The notes beneath the pieces are model-generated. The model made no database searches. It saw only the letters and a list, made by a program, of their open reading frames with translations, and was not told where the DNA came from. Below, piece by piece: positions 6,939 through 15,186 of a DNA stretch of 18,644 nt. Source of the stretch: JAAYCO01 sp964632015 (lineage in GTDB: Bacteria; Planctomycetota; Phycisphaerae; SM23-33); NCBI GenBank assembly GCA_964632015.1, contig CAZWAT010000033.1:1-18644 (forward strand), read 5' to 3'. Numbering within the stretch: the first letter of the stretch is position 1; every line of letters starts with the position of its first letter. Position numbers and translations under genes: made by a program.

Positions 6939-8897
6939 CTAGACCAGTTCAACAAGCTGATTCAACGTCTCGTCAAGAGTGTGAATGAACCTCGCCATCG
7001 CCTGGAACATTTTCTCGTAGACAATCAACTGTGAAGCCTGTTCGTTTATATCCACACCGCTCATGACATCCCGCTGGTTCTCTAGCTGCTGCAACATGTT
7101 GTCCAGCGTATCTTTGCGTGTCTGGCGCAGTTTGACCTGTTGTCCGATCCCGGCCACCAACTGTTGGTAGAAGTCCTGCGGCGACTTTCCGCCAAGGCTC
7201 TGAGGTTTGAGGAACTCGATCTGCGTGAGTCTGAGCACGTTTTCGTTGTCGTCGCCGGAAATTCCAGTCGCAAACCGTTCCGGATCCATCAAAATCTCGT
7301 CGTTGACCCTGATGTCACTCGATCCGGTTCCACGGAACAATACGTTCATGCCCGCCGCCCCAAGCACCCCTGAGGTGTCGGCGTTTCCGACCGCAAGCAC
7401 AGTAAAGGTGTCTCCGAGCTTCAGATCGCCCATCGAAAAGCTTACGGTAATTCCCTGGTCGACTTCGATGAATTCATCTGCGGCGTAACCCTGACCAAGC
7501 TGAAGAGTTTTGACAAGATTGCCCTCGCCATCGGTGACCGCTATTCGAACCGCGTCGCTGCCGGTTTCTCCGGCTTCAACCACCTCGAAGGTATATGTCT
7601 GCGTATTGCCTGAATAAACACCCGAAATCGTGGGTGAGCTCGATCCCGTGAGATTACTGGTCGTTGGCGTGGGAAGCATCGCAGGGGTGAAGTCGAAAAG
7701 GTATCCCCCGCTCGATTCGAACCGTAATGCCCCGCCTGCTATTGAGGCGGTTATCGGCTGATCGCCATCGATGGTGAGGGTATTGATCCTGTCCACGACA
7801 TCATCGAGGGAGTCGGTCGCGGGATCAACACTGATGGCGTGCCTGGTGATAACTCCGGTATCGGTATCCGTGATCCGAATGTAGAACTCACCCGCCTGTA
7901 CGCCGTAAAGATCGCTCAGCGACATCGACTTAAGCGGAGTGCCGACAAGACTGTTGAATGAACCCTGTGCGCCAATACCCTGAACGTGCTGGTTGTTGAT
8001 TTCGCGCATCACTGAAAGGGCCAGGGTGTTCACATCGTCGCGCACATCAGCCAGAAGATTGTTTTTGATTTCTAGTAGCGCCCCCAGCCGGCCGCCCCGC
8101 ATATTGCATTGATAGAAGTTCACACCCTTGACAGACACCCCCAACTCGCCGTCATCAGTCACACCAACCTGGAAGTGCGTTGTGCTACCCTTGGTAACCA
8201 TCGGCGTTCCCCACACAAGCACACTCTGCGTCTCATTCTGAAGATCATTGGGGTTGGTCTGTACAGGTACAAGCTGGGACAGTTCCACCAATGCCTGGTC
8301 GCGACGATCCTTCAGCAGGTTCGCGTTGGATCCTCGCGTGACCGCACCGGATATTTCAACGTTAAGGGCGGCAATTTCATCAACCAATGAGTTAACACAG
8401 GACACGAGGTTCTGGGCCTCTAGAAGAATCTGACGATCGAGCTCCTGAAGATAAAAATCAAGGTTCCTGAACTCGTCAGCCATTCCGGAAGCCGCCCAAA
8501 TAGCCTGTTCCTGAAGGCTTCTGCTGCCGGGTTCGCTTGAAAGCTCCCGCATCGAGGTGAAGAAGCTGTTCAACGACATCAAGAGGCCCTGGCTGTCAAG
8601 GGTGCCCAGCGACTGTTCGATGCTTTGAAGCGCCATCAGTTCCTGAGAAAGCTGACCGCTCAGCGGGCTCTGGCGGAGAATCTGACTTTCAAGCAGAACA
8701 TCGATTGACCGTGAAACGTGCGAGATCTTCGCGCCACCCGCCGAGTACGGTTTGCTGTTGTTGAACCCTACGGGCACAACCTGAAGATTCTGTCGATGAT
8801 AGCCGGACGTGGAGACATTGGCTATGTTGGTGCCTATGATCTCTATAGCACGCTGCGCCACGTTCAGTCCGCTCAGGCCTATCTCGAAATTCGGCAT
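6939..8897 (-). CDS. flgK: Flagellar hook-associated protein 1
   Basis: First junction protein between hook and filament. With the start at ATG 8897 it has 652 residues (E. coli FlgK has 547). The N-terminus carries the axial-protein signature (GLSGLNVAQRAIEIIGTNIANVSTSGYHRQ region, residues 8-35), and the C-terminus ends in the paired helix with NEQASQLIVYEKMFQAMARF. The extra length lies at about 335-510: one part (337-400, including SLDDVVDRINTL) resembles a hook IN motif, and a second beta-rich part (about 428-500) contains GDTFTV. The 8897 start is chosen because it begins the conserved N-terminus, has GGAG 6 nt upstream, and sits 1 nt after the flgN stop; an in-frame codon at 8999 would run back through flgN. 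Its export is expected to depend on FlgN. Confidence 0.95.
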   Translation of the reverse strand: MPNFEIGLSGLNVAQRAIEIIGTNIANVSTSGYHRQNLQVVPVGFNNSKPYSAGGAKISHVSRSIDVLLESQILRQSPLSGQLSQELMALQSIEQSLGTLDSQGLLMSLNSFFTSMRELSSEPGSRSLQEQAIWAASGMADEFRNLDFYLQELDRQILLEAQNLVSCVNSLVDEIAALNVEISGAVTRGSNANLLKDRRDQALVELSQLVPVQTNPNDLQNETQSVLVWGTPMVTKGSTTHFQVGVTDDGELGVSVKGVNFYQCNMRGGRLGALLEIKNNLLADVRDDVNTLALSVMREINNQHVQGIGAQGSFNSLVGTPLKSMSLSDLYGVQAGEFYIRITDTDTGVITRHAISVDPATDSLDDVVDRINTLTIDGDQPITASIAGGALRFESSGGYLFDFTPAMLPTPTTSNLTGSSSPTISGVYSGNTQTYTFEVVEAGETGSDAVRIAVTDGEGNLVKTLQLGQGYAADEFIEVDQGITVSFSMGDLKLGDTFTVLAVGNADTSGVLGAAGMNVLFRGTGSSDIRVNDEILMDPERFATGISGDDNENVLRLTQIEFLKPQSLGGKSPQDFYQQLVAGIGQQVKLRQTRKDTLDNMLQQLENQRDVMSGVDINEQASQLIVYEKMFQAMARFIHTLDETLNQLVELV

Positions 8898-8898
8898 A

Positions 8899-9417
8899 CT
8901 ATTGCTCCGTGTCCAGCCTGGCGTCGTTATTCTGCCAGTCTTCGGTCCCACCGGCCCCGTACACGGTGAGTGATTCGCCCCGCGGCGTGAGGCATTCAAG
9001 CATAAGACGATTCATCCTGCTGCATTCCCTCAGCAGCATGACCGCCTCCATGTGCCTGTTTCGCAACGAGTCAATCATCTCGACTATGCGATCTCTGCGT
9101 TCCTGCACCTCCAGCGCCTGCGGTGAATCCAGACGTTCAATGATCATTGACAGTCGGCAATCACTTTCGTAGCAGCCCAGCGCATTGCCCAACCTTTTGC
9201 ACGCAAAGGACAATTGCGTCTCGGCCCTTGTGCCAAGTCGGCCTGACGTATCCATTGCCTCAAGAAGTTCCTCAAGCCTGCTGTCGTCACCTTGAACGAG
9301 TGCTGCGGATAGATCCACAAGCTGACTCTGCCTCGCGTCAAGCCGATCTATCTCGGCATCAAGCTCACAAAGCAGATCGTCCACAAGAGGCTCAACATTT
9401 CGATTGGACAGTATCAT
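8899..9417 (-). CDS. flgN: FlgN-like flagellar export chaperone
   Basis: A 172-residue, mainly helical protein starting MILSNRNVEPLVDDLLCELD. It has the FlgN-family pattern of a first long helix with LLCELDAEIDRLDARQSQLVDLSAAL, a short break, then helices with RRDRIVEMIDSLRNRH and the hydrophobic segment MEAVMLLRECSRMNRLMLECL. FlgN binds FlgK and FlgL in the cytoplasm and hands them to the flagellar type III exporter. The ATG overlaps the flgJ stop (ATGA) and the stop is 1 nt from the flgK start, so this chaperone is made in step with its client. The start at 9417 is preferred over an in-frame codon at 9492 because of the overlap and a GGAG upstream. FlgN sequences diverge widely, so location adds much to the call. 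Confidence 0.82.
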   Translation of the reverse strand: MILSNRNVEPLVDDLLCELDAEIDRLDARQSQLVDLSAALVQGDDSRLEELLEAMDTSGRLGTRAETQLSFACKRLGNALGCYESDCRLSMIIERLDSPQALEVQERRDRIVEMIDSLRNRHMEAVMLLRECSRMNRLMLECLTPRGESLTVYGAGGTEDWQNNDARLDTEQ

Positions 9418-9794
9418 CGAAGTAACTCCATTGCGCCACCGTCCTGTGCATTCGGCTGACCCGGTTGCATCTGCCGATATATTTCCTTCCAAAGTCCCAT
9501 TCCACCCTTGTCCGCAAGATCTTCGGCGAGATGCATCCAGAATATTCCCTGCACCTGCTGCATTTCCGGACCCGACAGAAGCTCGTCATGCCCGATGGTT
9601 CGCGACATCTCCTCCATCAGGCGATGGAGTAGCACCGATTCGAAATCCTGTGCCGCCTTTCGCAAGGCATCTTCATTCGCCACGCCATCAGCCGAGGAGG
9701 CCAACCCGCGCAGCCTTTCAACGCCCTGGGTATACATCCCGGCGATGTCGTTTGCGTTCTGGCCAACCAAAGGTGTTATTGCGTTTATGTCCAT
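9414..9794 (-). CDS. flgJ: Rod-binding protein, single-domain FlgJ
   Basis: A 126-residue protein matching only the N-terminal rod-binding half of enterobacterial FlgJ. The core signature is at about 47-108: AAQDFESVLLHRLMEEM, then a loop with the PEMQQ element, then ADKGGMGLWKEIYRQM. This domain caps the growing rod in the periplasm. The peptidoglycan-hydrolase (glucosaminidase) domain of the 313-residue E. coli protein is absent and no separate hydrolase is in the window, so wall penetration by the rod must rely on an enzyme encoded elsewhere. It starts 8 nt after flgI with a weak AGGT ribosome-binding site, and its stop overlaps flgN. Single-domain FlgJ is common outside Beta- and Gammaproteobacteria. 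Confidence 0.88.
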   Translation of the reverse strand: MDINAITPLVGQNANDIAGMYTQGVERLRGLASSADGVANEDALRKAAQDFESVLLHRLMEEMSRTIGHDELLSGPEMQQVQGIFWMHLAEDLADKGGMGLWKEIYRQMQPGQPNAQDGGAMELLR

Positions 9795-9802
9795 TGCATG
9801 AC

Positions 9803-10894
9803 CTAGATAATCTTCAGTGTTGCCTGAAGCGCCCCTGCCTGGCGAAGCGCCTGGAAAATCGCGATCAGGTCCCTTGGCGTCATTCCCATGGCGTTAAGAA
9901 CCTGTGCAAGCTCAGCCACCGACACCTGCGGAATCAGCACCAACTCAGCGGCGTCTTCACGAGCCTGTATTTGCGTTCGCTGCAATCTTTCGGTTGTTCC
10001 ACCCCTGTTAAAGGGCGGAGGCTGAGAGGCGAAATCCTTTTCTTCAGTGATGATCGACAGGTTGCCGTGACAGATGGCCACGCTTGAGATGGTCACCTTT
10101 TCGCCGACAATAATCGTTCCCGTACGTTCATTAATAACCACCATCGCGGGCTGGTCCACCTGCACCTCCATTTTTGTGATTCCGTCCACAAAGGAGGAAA
10201 GGTCCCGCCGGCTCATTCGGGTGGGCAGGCAGACCCGCACCGTGCTTGCATCGAGAGCGATGGCGGAATCCTGATGCTTGCGGTTGATGGACTCGGCGAC
10301 GCCTTGGGCGGTGCTGAAGTCGCTGTTTCTCAGCACCAGCGTGAGCATGTTGTTTTCAACGAAGATAGTCGGTTCTTCTCGCTCGATGGTAGCGCCTTCG
10401 GGGATTCTGCCCACAGTATTATGGTTGACCGATACGGTGGCCTTTTCGCCACCCGCTGCGAAGCCGCCCAGCGACAGTGGGCCTTGGGCTACGGCGTAAA
10501 CCTGCCCGTCGGCCCCCATCAATGGGGTCATCAGCAGCGTTCCGCCTTGAAGACTCGAAGTATTACCAATCGCTGAAACCGTCACATCAATTCTGGAACC
10601 CGCCGCCGCAAATGGAGGCAACTCGGCTGTGACGATCACACTTGCAATGTTCTTGCTGGCGAGTTGGTCGGGATCTAACACCAAGCCGTTGCGACGAAGA
10701 AGGTTGGTCATCGCCTGTTTGCTGGCGGGCGAATTATCACCGGTTCCGTTCAACCCTATCACCAGACCATAGGCCCACAGAGGGTTGCTTCTGACACCCT
10801 TGATATCCACGATGTCCTTGATGCGAACCTGGCCGGGGGCTTGTGAACAAACCAAGGCAAGAACCATCGCAATTACTGATCGTGAAGATCTCAT
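9803..10894 (-). CDS. flgI: Flagellar P-ring protein
   Basis: Forms the ring in the peptidoglycan layer that acts as bushing for the rod. The 363-residue length fits the family. A signal peptide (MRSSRSVIAMVLALVCSQAPGQ) precedes the highly conserved opening RIKDIVDIKGVRSNPLWAYG followed by LVIGLNGTGDN. Further conserved pieces include NLLRRNGL, PPFAAAGSRIDVTVSAIG, GGTLLMTPL, RTGTIIVG and the C-terminal LNAMGMTPRDLIAIFQALR-type helix. ATG at 10894 is chosen over the TTG immediately before it because GGAG lies at a suitable distance. It follows flgH by 13 nt. Its chaperone FlgA is encoded two genes upstream in the same operon. Confidence 0.97.
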   Translation of the reverse strand: MRSSRSVIAMVLALVCSQAPGQVRIKDIVDIKGVRSNPLWAYGLVIGLNGTGDNSPASKQAMTNLLRRNGLVLDPDQLASKNIASVIVTAELPPFAAAGSRIDVTVSAIGNTSSLQGGTLLMTPLMGADGQVYAVAQGPLSLGGFAAGGEKATVSVNHNTVGRIPEGATIEREEPTIFVENNMLTLVLRNSDFSTAQGVAESINRKHQDSAIALDASTVRVCLPTRMSRRDLSSFVDGITKMEVQVDQPAMVVINERTGTIIVGEKVTISSVAICHGNLSIITEEKDFASQPPPFNRGGTTERLQRTQIQAREDAAELVLIPQVSVAELAQVLNAMGMTPRDLIAIFQALRQAGALQATLKII

Positions 10895-10907
10895 CAATCC
10901 TCTCCGC

Positions 10908-11528
10908 TTACCACGGGCTCAGGAAGTTCAACACCCTCGATAACCATCCGGGGTTGGTGAACTGGCTTTCCTGGCCTGTCACTCGTATGTTGATCTGGAA
11001 GTTCGCTATCATGTCGCTTGGAACGGTGTTTTCGTAGGAGACGTCACTGGGGCGGACGATTCCGCTGACCTCAACGATGTGCCTGTCGCCGTCAACCATT
11101 CTTTCACGCCTGCCGACCACGACCATGTTCCCGTTGGGAAGAATGTCATGAACGCTGACCGTCACCCGATCCGACAGCAGCCGGCTGGTGTCGTACTCAG
11201 CCTCACCTTCGAATTTGGTTTCCGCATCAGACTGTGCTTCAATTGTCGGAAGTTTCAGCTTCCTGAAGAGCCAATTGAACAGGTTGCCCCCTTCGGCATT
11301 TCCACTTGCACTGACAGATCTGGACGCGTTCTTCTCTAGGGTTCGGTTGGTGGCGTTTGCAACTCGGCTGTTTTCCTGGATGACAATGGTAAGGTTGTCG
11401 CCTATGGCCCGAGCAGTGTCGTCGGCATAAATCGCACGCCTCTGGTGCGCCTTCGCCCAGATGCTGCCGGCGATGAGATGACTCTGCACCGCCAACACCA
11501 CAAGGATTATACTGATATACCTGCTCAT
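10908..11528 (-). CDS. flgH: Flagellar L-ring protein, without a lipobox
   Basis: Builds the L-ring in the outer membrane. The 206 residues include a signal-peptide-like start (MSRYISIILVVLAVQSHLIA) followed directly by the conserved GSIW and the family core ARAIGDNLTIVIQENSRVAN. Later elements are FEGEAEYDTSRLLSDRVTVS, ILPNGNMVVVGRRER, VSGIVRPSDVS and NTVPS. Most FlgH proteins are lipoproteins with a Cys before this region; this one has no Cys at all, so it cannot be lipidated in the usual way. The start overlaps the flgA stop (ATGA) with GAGGAG 5 nt upstream, so the N-terminus is well supported. Presence of this gene implies an outer membrane. Confidence 0.95.
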   Translation of the reverse strand: MSRYISIILVVLAVQSHLIAGSIWAKAHQRRAIYADDTARAIGDNLTIVIQENSRVANATNRTLEKNASRSVSASGNAEGGNLFNWLFRKLKLPTIEAQSDAETKFEGEAEYDTSRLLSDRVTVSVHDILPNGNMVVVGRRERMVDGDRHIVEVSGIVRPSDVSYENTVPSDMIANFQINIRVTGQESQFTNPGWLSRVLNFLSPW

Positions 11529-12535
11529 GATCGCTCCTCTACAACCGGCTCAACAGTGCCGTCACTTTCGACCCTTGCAGTGACAATTCGCCTGGTGTCG
11601 GCATTCTGTACGCGTATAAGCTCGCCAACCTTGCCGTCCTGCAAAGCAATACCAACTGCCGAAATCATGAACCCGGGTCGGGTGAACTTCATAACCACGC
11701 TCTGGTTGCGTCTGACCATAGTCGCCGGCTGGGGCTCTTTGAGCACGTGTGGATGAATGACAGAACCTTGGGCAATTGACGCCCCAGAAACCAGCCCGAA
11801 CGGATGGCGCCAGTTGGGATCAGCAGCTCGATCACTGGTCGAGATGCGTATCTCGGCATTTTCGGGTGACAGAATTTCGCCCGGCAGAATCTCTCGCAAT
11901 GCCAGCGTCTCATAACGGGGCATATGAACTTTGAACCTCAGCCTTCGCGTGGCAAGCTCGTCAGAACCCGCCAACGCGGCAACATCCACTATCGCTTCGG
12001 TCTGTGTCTCGCTAACCAGTCTTGGACGAAGTTTGACGTGCTGATCAGCATTGGGCAGCACCCATGCTCCAGGTGTGCCACTAAGCTCATATCTGCCGCC
12101 CTTGGGCAACGGACGAAGCTTGTCCAGGTACGTCCGCGCTGCCTTTTCGACCACCGCCGGTTGCATTACCTTTTCGTTGCGAGTGACGGCGACAGCGTCG
12201 GTTCCACTGAATTCAACCCGCTTGGACGATATTCCATTTGCGACGAGCCGGCTCAGAATCGCGCGACGATCCAGAATAATGCTCTCACCCGGTGTCGGGC
12301 ATCTGCCCATGGCGATTTCGCTGGCCTGTGCGACCAGTTCAGTGTCATCGCCCTGGATAACCACTATTCCGCCCAGTTTGACATCCATCCCTGAATGCAC
12401 TTTTATGCTTCTCGGAACGTATATCTTCATTGTTGTCGATTCGGCCCGCGACATGCCCGCAAGCAGGCAAAGCAGGGCGGATGCAATGATGGTCTGGCGG
12501 CGAACCAAGTCAGCCATATCTTTTGTCTTATTCAT
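11525..12535 (-). CDS. flgA: FlgA, periplasmic P-ring assembly chaperone
   Basis: A 336-residue protein with a signal peptide (hydrophobic segment followed by GMSRAE, cleavage likely after SRA). A poorly conserved N-terminal half is followed by an SAF-type domain (ALREILPGEILSPENAEI, then VSGASIAQGSVIHPHVLKEP) and the FlgA C-terminal beta-clip region (MKFTRPGFMISAVGIALQDG, then VGELIRVQNADTRRIVTARV). FlgA binds FlgI in the periplasm and allows P-ring assembly. ATG 12535 with GAGG 6 nt upstream is preferred to a TTG at 12559 that overlaps the flgG stop, because only the shorter form has a normal signal peptide. It is longer than the 219-residue E. coli protein because of the N-terminal half. 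The stop overlaps flgH, matching the joint assembly of the two rings. Confidence 0.93.
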   Translation of the reverse strand: MNKTKDMADLVRRQTIIASALLCLLAGMSRAESTTMKIYVPRSIKVHSGMDVKLGGIVVIQGDDTELVAQASEIAMGRCPTPGESIILDRRAILSRLVANGISSKRVEFSGTDAVAVTRNEKVMQPAVVEKAARTYLDKLRPLPKGGRYELSGTPGAWVLPNADQHVKLRPRLVSETQTEAIVDVAALAGSDELATRRLRFKVHMPRYETLALREILPGEILSPENAEIRISTSDRAADPNWRHPFGLVSGASIAQGSVIHPHVLKEPQPATMVRRNQSVVMKFTRPGFMISAVGIALQDGKVGELIRVQNADTRRIVTARVESDGTVEPVVEERS

Positions 12536-12555
12536 GCAGCACCTCGCATTACAGC

Positions 12556-13323
12556 TCAACTGATGAGTCTGGTGGTGGTGGTCAGCATCTCGTCGCCGGC
12601 CCGAATGGCGCGGGAGTTGATCTCATATGCCCGCTGGGCGGTAATTAAATTCACCAGTTCAGTCACCATCTGCACGTTTGACTTCTCGAGCAGATTCTGC
12701 TGTATGGTTCCAAAACCACCCTCACCGGCAGTACCGCTGATCGCGGGTCCGCTTGCAGGAGTCTCGCTGTAGAGATTCCTGCCTTCGCTAGTAAGACCTG
12801 ATGGATTCGCAAATCGCACAATGGATATCACTCCGACGTTGCTTGGCGAATCGCTTGATCCCTGAAAGACGCTTACGGTCCCGTCGGTATTGATCGTAAT
12901 TGATCTGGAGTCGCTGGGTATGGTGATGGCCGGCTCGATGGGAAGCCCCGATGATGTGCAAAGCCTACCCTGCGAATCAACCCGCAGTGAGCCGTCGCGG
13001 GTATAGTAGCTCTTGTCGGGACCAGTTACGACGAAGAAACCATCACCCTGAATCGCGACATCAAGAGGTCTGTTGGTCGTCTCCATCTCGCCCAAGGTAA
13101 AAACTTTCAAAGTTCCGGCCGCTCGAACACCACTTCCAATTTCAAAACCATTGGGCACGGTCTCGTCGGCCTCTTGCAACTTGACATACATCAAATCCTG
13201 AAAATCGATCTGACTCTTCTTGAATCCGTTGGTGTTGATATTGGCCAGGTTGTTGGCGATGGTATCCACCACCATCTGCTGACCGGTCATTCCAGTAGCT
13301 GCCGTTGAGAATGCGCGTAACAT
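12556..13323 (-). CDS. flgG: Flagellar distal rod protein FlgG
   Basis: Main component of the distal rod crossing the periplasm. The 255 residues match the family length (E. coli 260). The N-terminal axial motif is MLRAFSTAATGMTGQQMVVD followed by TIANNLANINTNGFKKSQ; the central region has NRPLDVAIQGDGFFVV and YYTRDGSLRVDSQGRL; the C-terminal helix has LEKSNVQMVTELVNLITAQR and AYEINSRAI. The wording is closest to FlgG, especially FQDLMYVKLQ and the C-terminal helix, which separates it from the neighbouring FlgF. AGGAG lies 6 nt before the ATG, 12 nt after the flgF stop. Confidence 0.96.
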   Translation of the reverse strand: MLRAFSTAATGMTGQQMVVDTIANNLANINTNGFKKSQIDFQDLMYVKLQEADETVPNGFEIGSGVRAAGTLKVFTLGEMETTNRPLDVAIQGDGFFVVTGPDKSYYTRDGSLRVDSQGRLCTSSGLPIEPAITIPSDSRSITINTDGTVSVFQGSSDSPSNVGVISIVRFANPSGLTSEGRNLYSETPASGPAISGTAGEGGFGTIQQNLLEKSNVQMVTELVNLITAQRAYEINSRAIRAGDEMLTTTTRLIS

Positions 13324-13335
13324 CTGTGGCTCCTG

Positions 13336-14040
13336 TTATGCCATGGCTACCGACAGGAGGGTTTTGAGCCTTTCATCCTGTGCAGTAATGGTTTTCGTAT
13401 TTGCTTCGTACAGACGGGTTACTGTTATCAGACCAACCAGTTCTTCAACCATGCTGACGTTAGAAGATTCCTGGTGGCCCTGTATGACGGCGTAGTTTTC
13501 GGCGTCGTCGGGGTTAATGTTGTCAGGAGCCGTAAAAGCGCCCCCACCGACCGGCACAAGTGCACCCGCATTTTCAAACGTGACAACGCGAACCTTGCCA
13601 ACCTGCAGCCCGTTCACACGGATATTGCCCTGCTGATCAACGTTGATGTTTCCCTCGCCCGCATTTGGTGGCAGCGTTACCGGGCCGTTTTCACCTGCGA
13701 GCAACTCGCCCAGACCGTTGACAAGCTGGCCGTTGACGTTGGGCCTGAACGCGCCGTTGCGGGTGTATTTCTCGCCTTCGGGGCTCTCTATGACAAAGAA
13801 TCCTTCGCCATTAATCGCAAGATCCAGAGCCCTGCCGGTATGCACAAGCGAACCCTGAGTAAAATCGACATACTGCGATGTTTCTACCGCCACCTGGGAT
13901 TTTCGCAGCACCTGCGAAAAGGCTGTACGCTGGGCTTTGTATCCGTTCGTGCTGGCGTTGGCGAGATTCTGAGTTATTGCCCGGTACTGCTCGCCCAAGG
14001 CGGTTATGCTTGATGATGTCGCGCCGATGGGAATGCCCAT
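13336..14040 (-). CDS. flgF: Flagellar proximal rod protein FlgF
   Basis: A 234-residue rod protein of the FlgF/FlgG family. It starts MGIPIGATSSSITALGEQYR, with the axial motif ITQNLANASTNGYKAQR, the central GRALDLAINGEGFFVI and KYTRNGAFRPNVNGQLV, and the C-terminal helix with ESSNVSMVEELVGLITVTR and LYEANTKTI. Position immediately before flgG and a less canonical N-terminus identify it as FlgF rather than a second FlgG. The ATG at 14040 overlaps the stop of the PilZ gene (TAATG) and follows GGGGGA; an in-frame codon at 14091 adds a non-conserved extension that lies inside the upstream gene. FlgF sits between the proximal rod proteins and FlgG in the assembled rod. Confidence 0.92.
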   Translation of the reverse strand: MGIPIGATSSSITALGEQYRAITQNLANASTNGYKAQRTAFSQVLRKSQVAVETSQYVDFTQGSLVHTGRALDLAINGEGFFVIESPEGEKYTRNGAFRPNVNGQLVNGLGELLAGENGPVTLPPNAGEGNINVDQQGNIRVNGLQVGKVRVVTFENAGALVPVGGGAFTAPDNINPDDAENYAVIQGHQESSNVSMVEELVGLITVTRLYEANTKTITAQDERLKTLLSVAMA

Positions 14041-15173
14041 TATCGCAATCCCCCTTCCATCGTCGGTGCTTTGCGGGGATCTATTCTCCATGACTTGGTG
14101 GTTCCCGCCGCAGATGTTTGACGGGCAAGCTCACTCAGCTCATGTGGCTTGAGGTCGATCAATTCAACAACTACCGAAACTCTTGAATTTCCAAGCATCC
14201 TCACCCTGCGAACTCTACCAACAGCCTGCACAGTCATTCCGCCAGCGAGTTCCGTAATCGCAATGACCTTCCTGCCTACCTCGGTTTGCAGCACTGATTC
14301 AAACAACAGGCCCGGGCCGGCGATCTCGGTCAAAGTCGCCGGTGTGAATCGCGGGGGGGCGATACCGTCCTCGCCGAGGAAGAAATCCAGATCCGCCAGA
14401 AGTGCCTGATACCGCACAGGCACACGCGGAAACCTGCGACGGTTTATGAAACGAATGTTTTCGCTATGGGCAATCAACACCATTTCATCCTGCCTGCCCA
14501 CCACATTTGAGTCGAATTCCCAGACGCATCCCATGTTTGAATAGTGAACGATCACCGGTGCGCCTTCGTCAAACTCGGCAGACGCTCGCAAATCAAGAAC
14601 TATAGTGTCATCCCTGATTTCTTTGACGGTGGCGACATGTTCATTACCGTCGATGCTGGTAAAGGACAGGACCGCCCCCTCCACAACCTGCCTGCTGCTG
14701 ACGGCAGAGCCGGCCTTGGCGCCCAGGGCCTGAAAACCGAGTTTCTGGCACAGGGCATTGATCATACCGGCAACTCTCGCCTGCTTTTCGGCAGGCATCG
14801 AGCTGACTTTCTGCCCTTTCATGAGCAGACCGGCACCCTGCACAAAAGCCTGCTCCATTGTGAAGACCGCCTCTGTGTTATGCAGACCCGCAAGACGGGC
14901 TATGCATGACAGCAGGTTCTTCTCTGCCTGGTTGAGACCTACGCGATTTGCCTGGCTCTCGAACGACTCGCCCGCCCGGCTCTTGCGCCTCGCAATAACA
15001 TGCATCGCCAGCAGAACGACAGCCGCAATAAGGCTTGCTGACATCGCGATGTAGAGCAGCATGTTAAGCGTCGTGCTTGGCAAGGTGCTGTTGCTCCAGT
15101 CACGTAGTGCATCCAAACGCTGACCAGGAGTCAGCGACTCGGATACAAGTGTGTGCAGATGCATCATCAACAT
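14040..15173 (-). CDS. Membrane-anchored PilZ/YcgR-like protein
   Basis: A 377-residue protein. A single membrane helix lies at about 37-61 (MLLYIAMSASLIAAVV), followed by a basic stretch (ARRKSR) that suggests the rest is cytoplasmic. A helical region (70-150) leads to a beta-rich domain at about 155-240 of YcgR N-terminal type, then a PilZ domain from about 244. The first c-di-GMP motif is present: Arg246 and Arg250 in NRRRFPR. The second motif, usually D/N-x-S-x-x-G, reads EIAGPG (283-288), so Asp and Ser are replaced. YcgR-type proteins slow or bias the flagellar motor when they bind c-di-GMP, and its position between flgE and flgF supports a flagellar role. Whether it still binds c-di-GMP is uncertain. 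The start is only moderately sure: the ribosome-binding site is weak and ATG codons 3 and 4 are alternatives. Confidence 0.75.
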   Translation of the reverse strand: MLMMHLHTLVSESLTPGQRLDALRDWSNSTLPSTTLNMLLYIAMSASLIAAVVLLAMHVIARRKSRAGESFESQANRVGLNQAEKNLLSCIARLAGLHNTEAVFTMEQAFVQGAGLLMKGQKVSSMPAEKQARVAGMINALCQKLGFQALGAKAGSAVSSRQVVEGAVLSFTSIDGNEHVATVKEIRDDTIVLDLRASAEFDEGAPVIVHYSNMGCVWEFDSNVVGRQDEMVLIAHSENIRFINRRRFPRVPVRYQALLADLDFFLGEDGIAPPRFTPATLTEIAGPGLLFESVLQTEVGRKVIAITELAGGMTVQAVGRVRRVRMLGNSRVSVVVELIDLKPHELSELARQTSAAGTTKSWRIDPRKAPTMEGGLR

Positions 15174-15186
15174 TCAGCCGTTTTTT

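Noticed and set aside
8898..8999. Upstream in-frame extension of flgK
   Set aside because: It would overlap flgN by about 100 bp and add non-conserved residues before the canonical axial N-terminus at 8897.
9404..10087. A 227-codon plus-strand open frame across flgJ and flgI
   Set aside because: It is low-complexity, Arg/Pro/His-rich translation typical of an antisense shadow over two well-identified flagellar genes.
12536..12559. TTG start for flgA overlapping the flgG stop
   Set aside because: The ATG at 12535 has a better ribosome-binding site and gives a normal signal peptide length.
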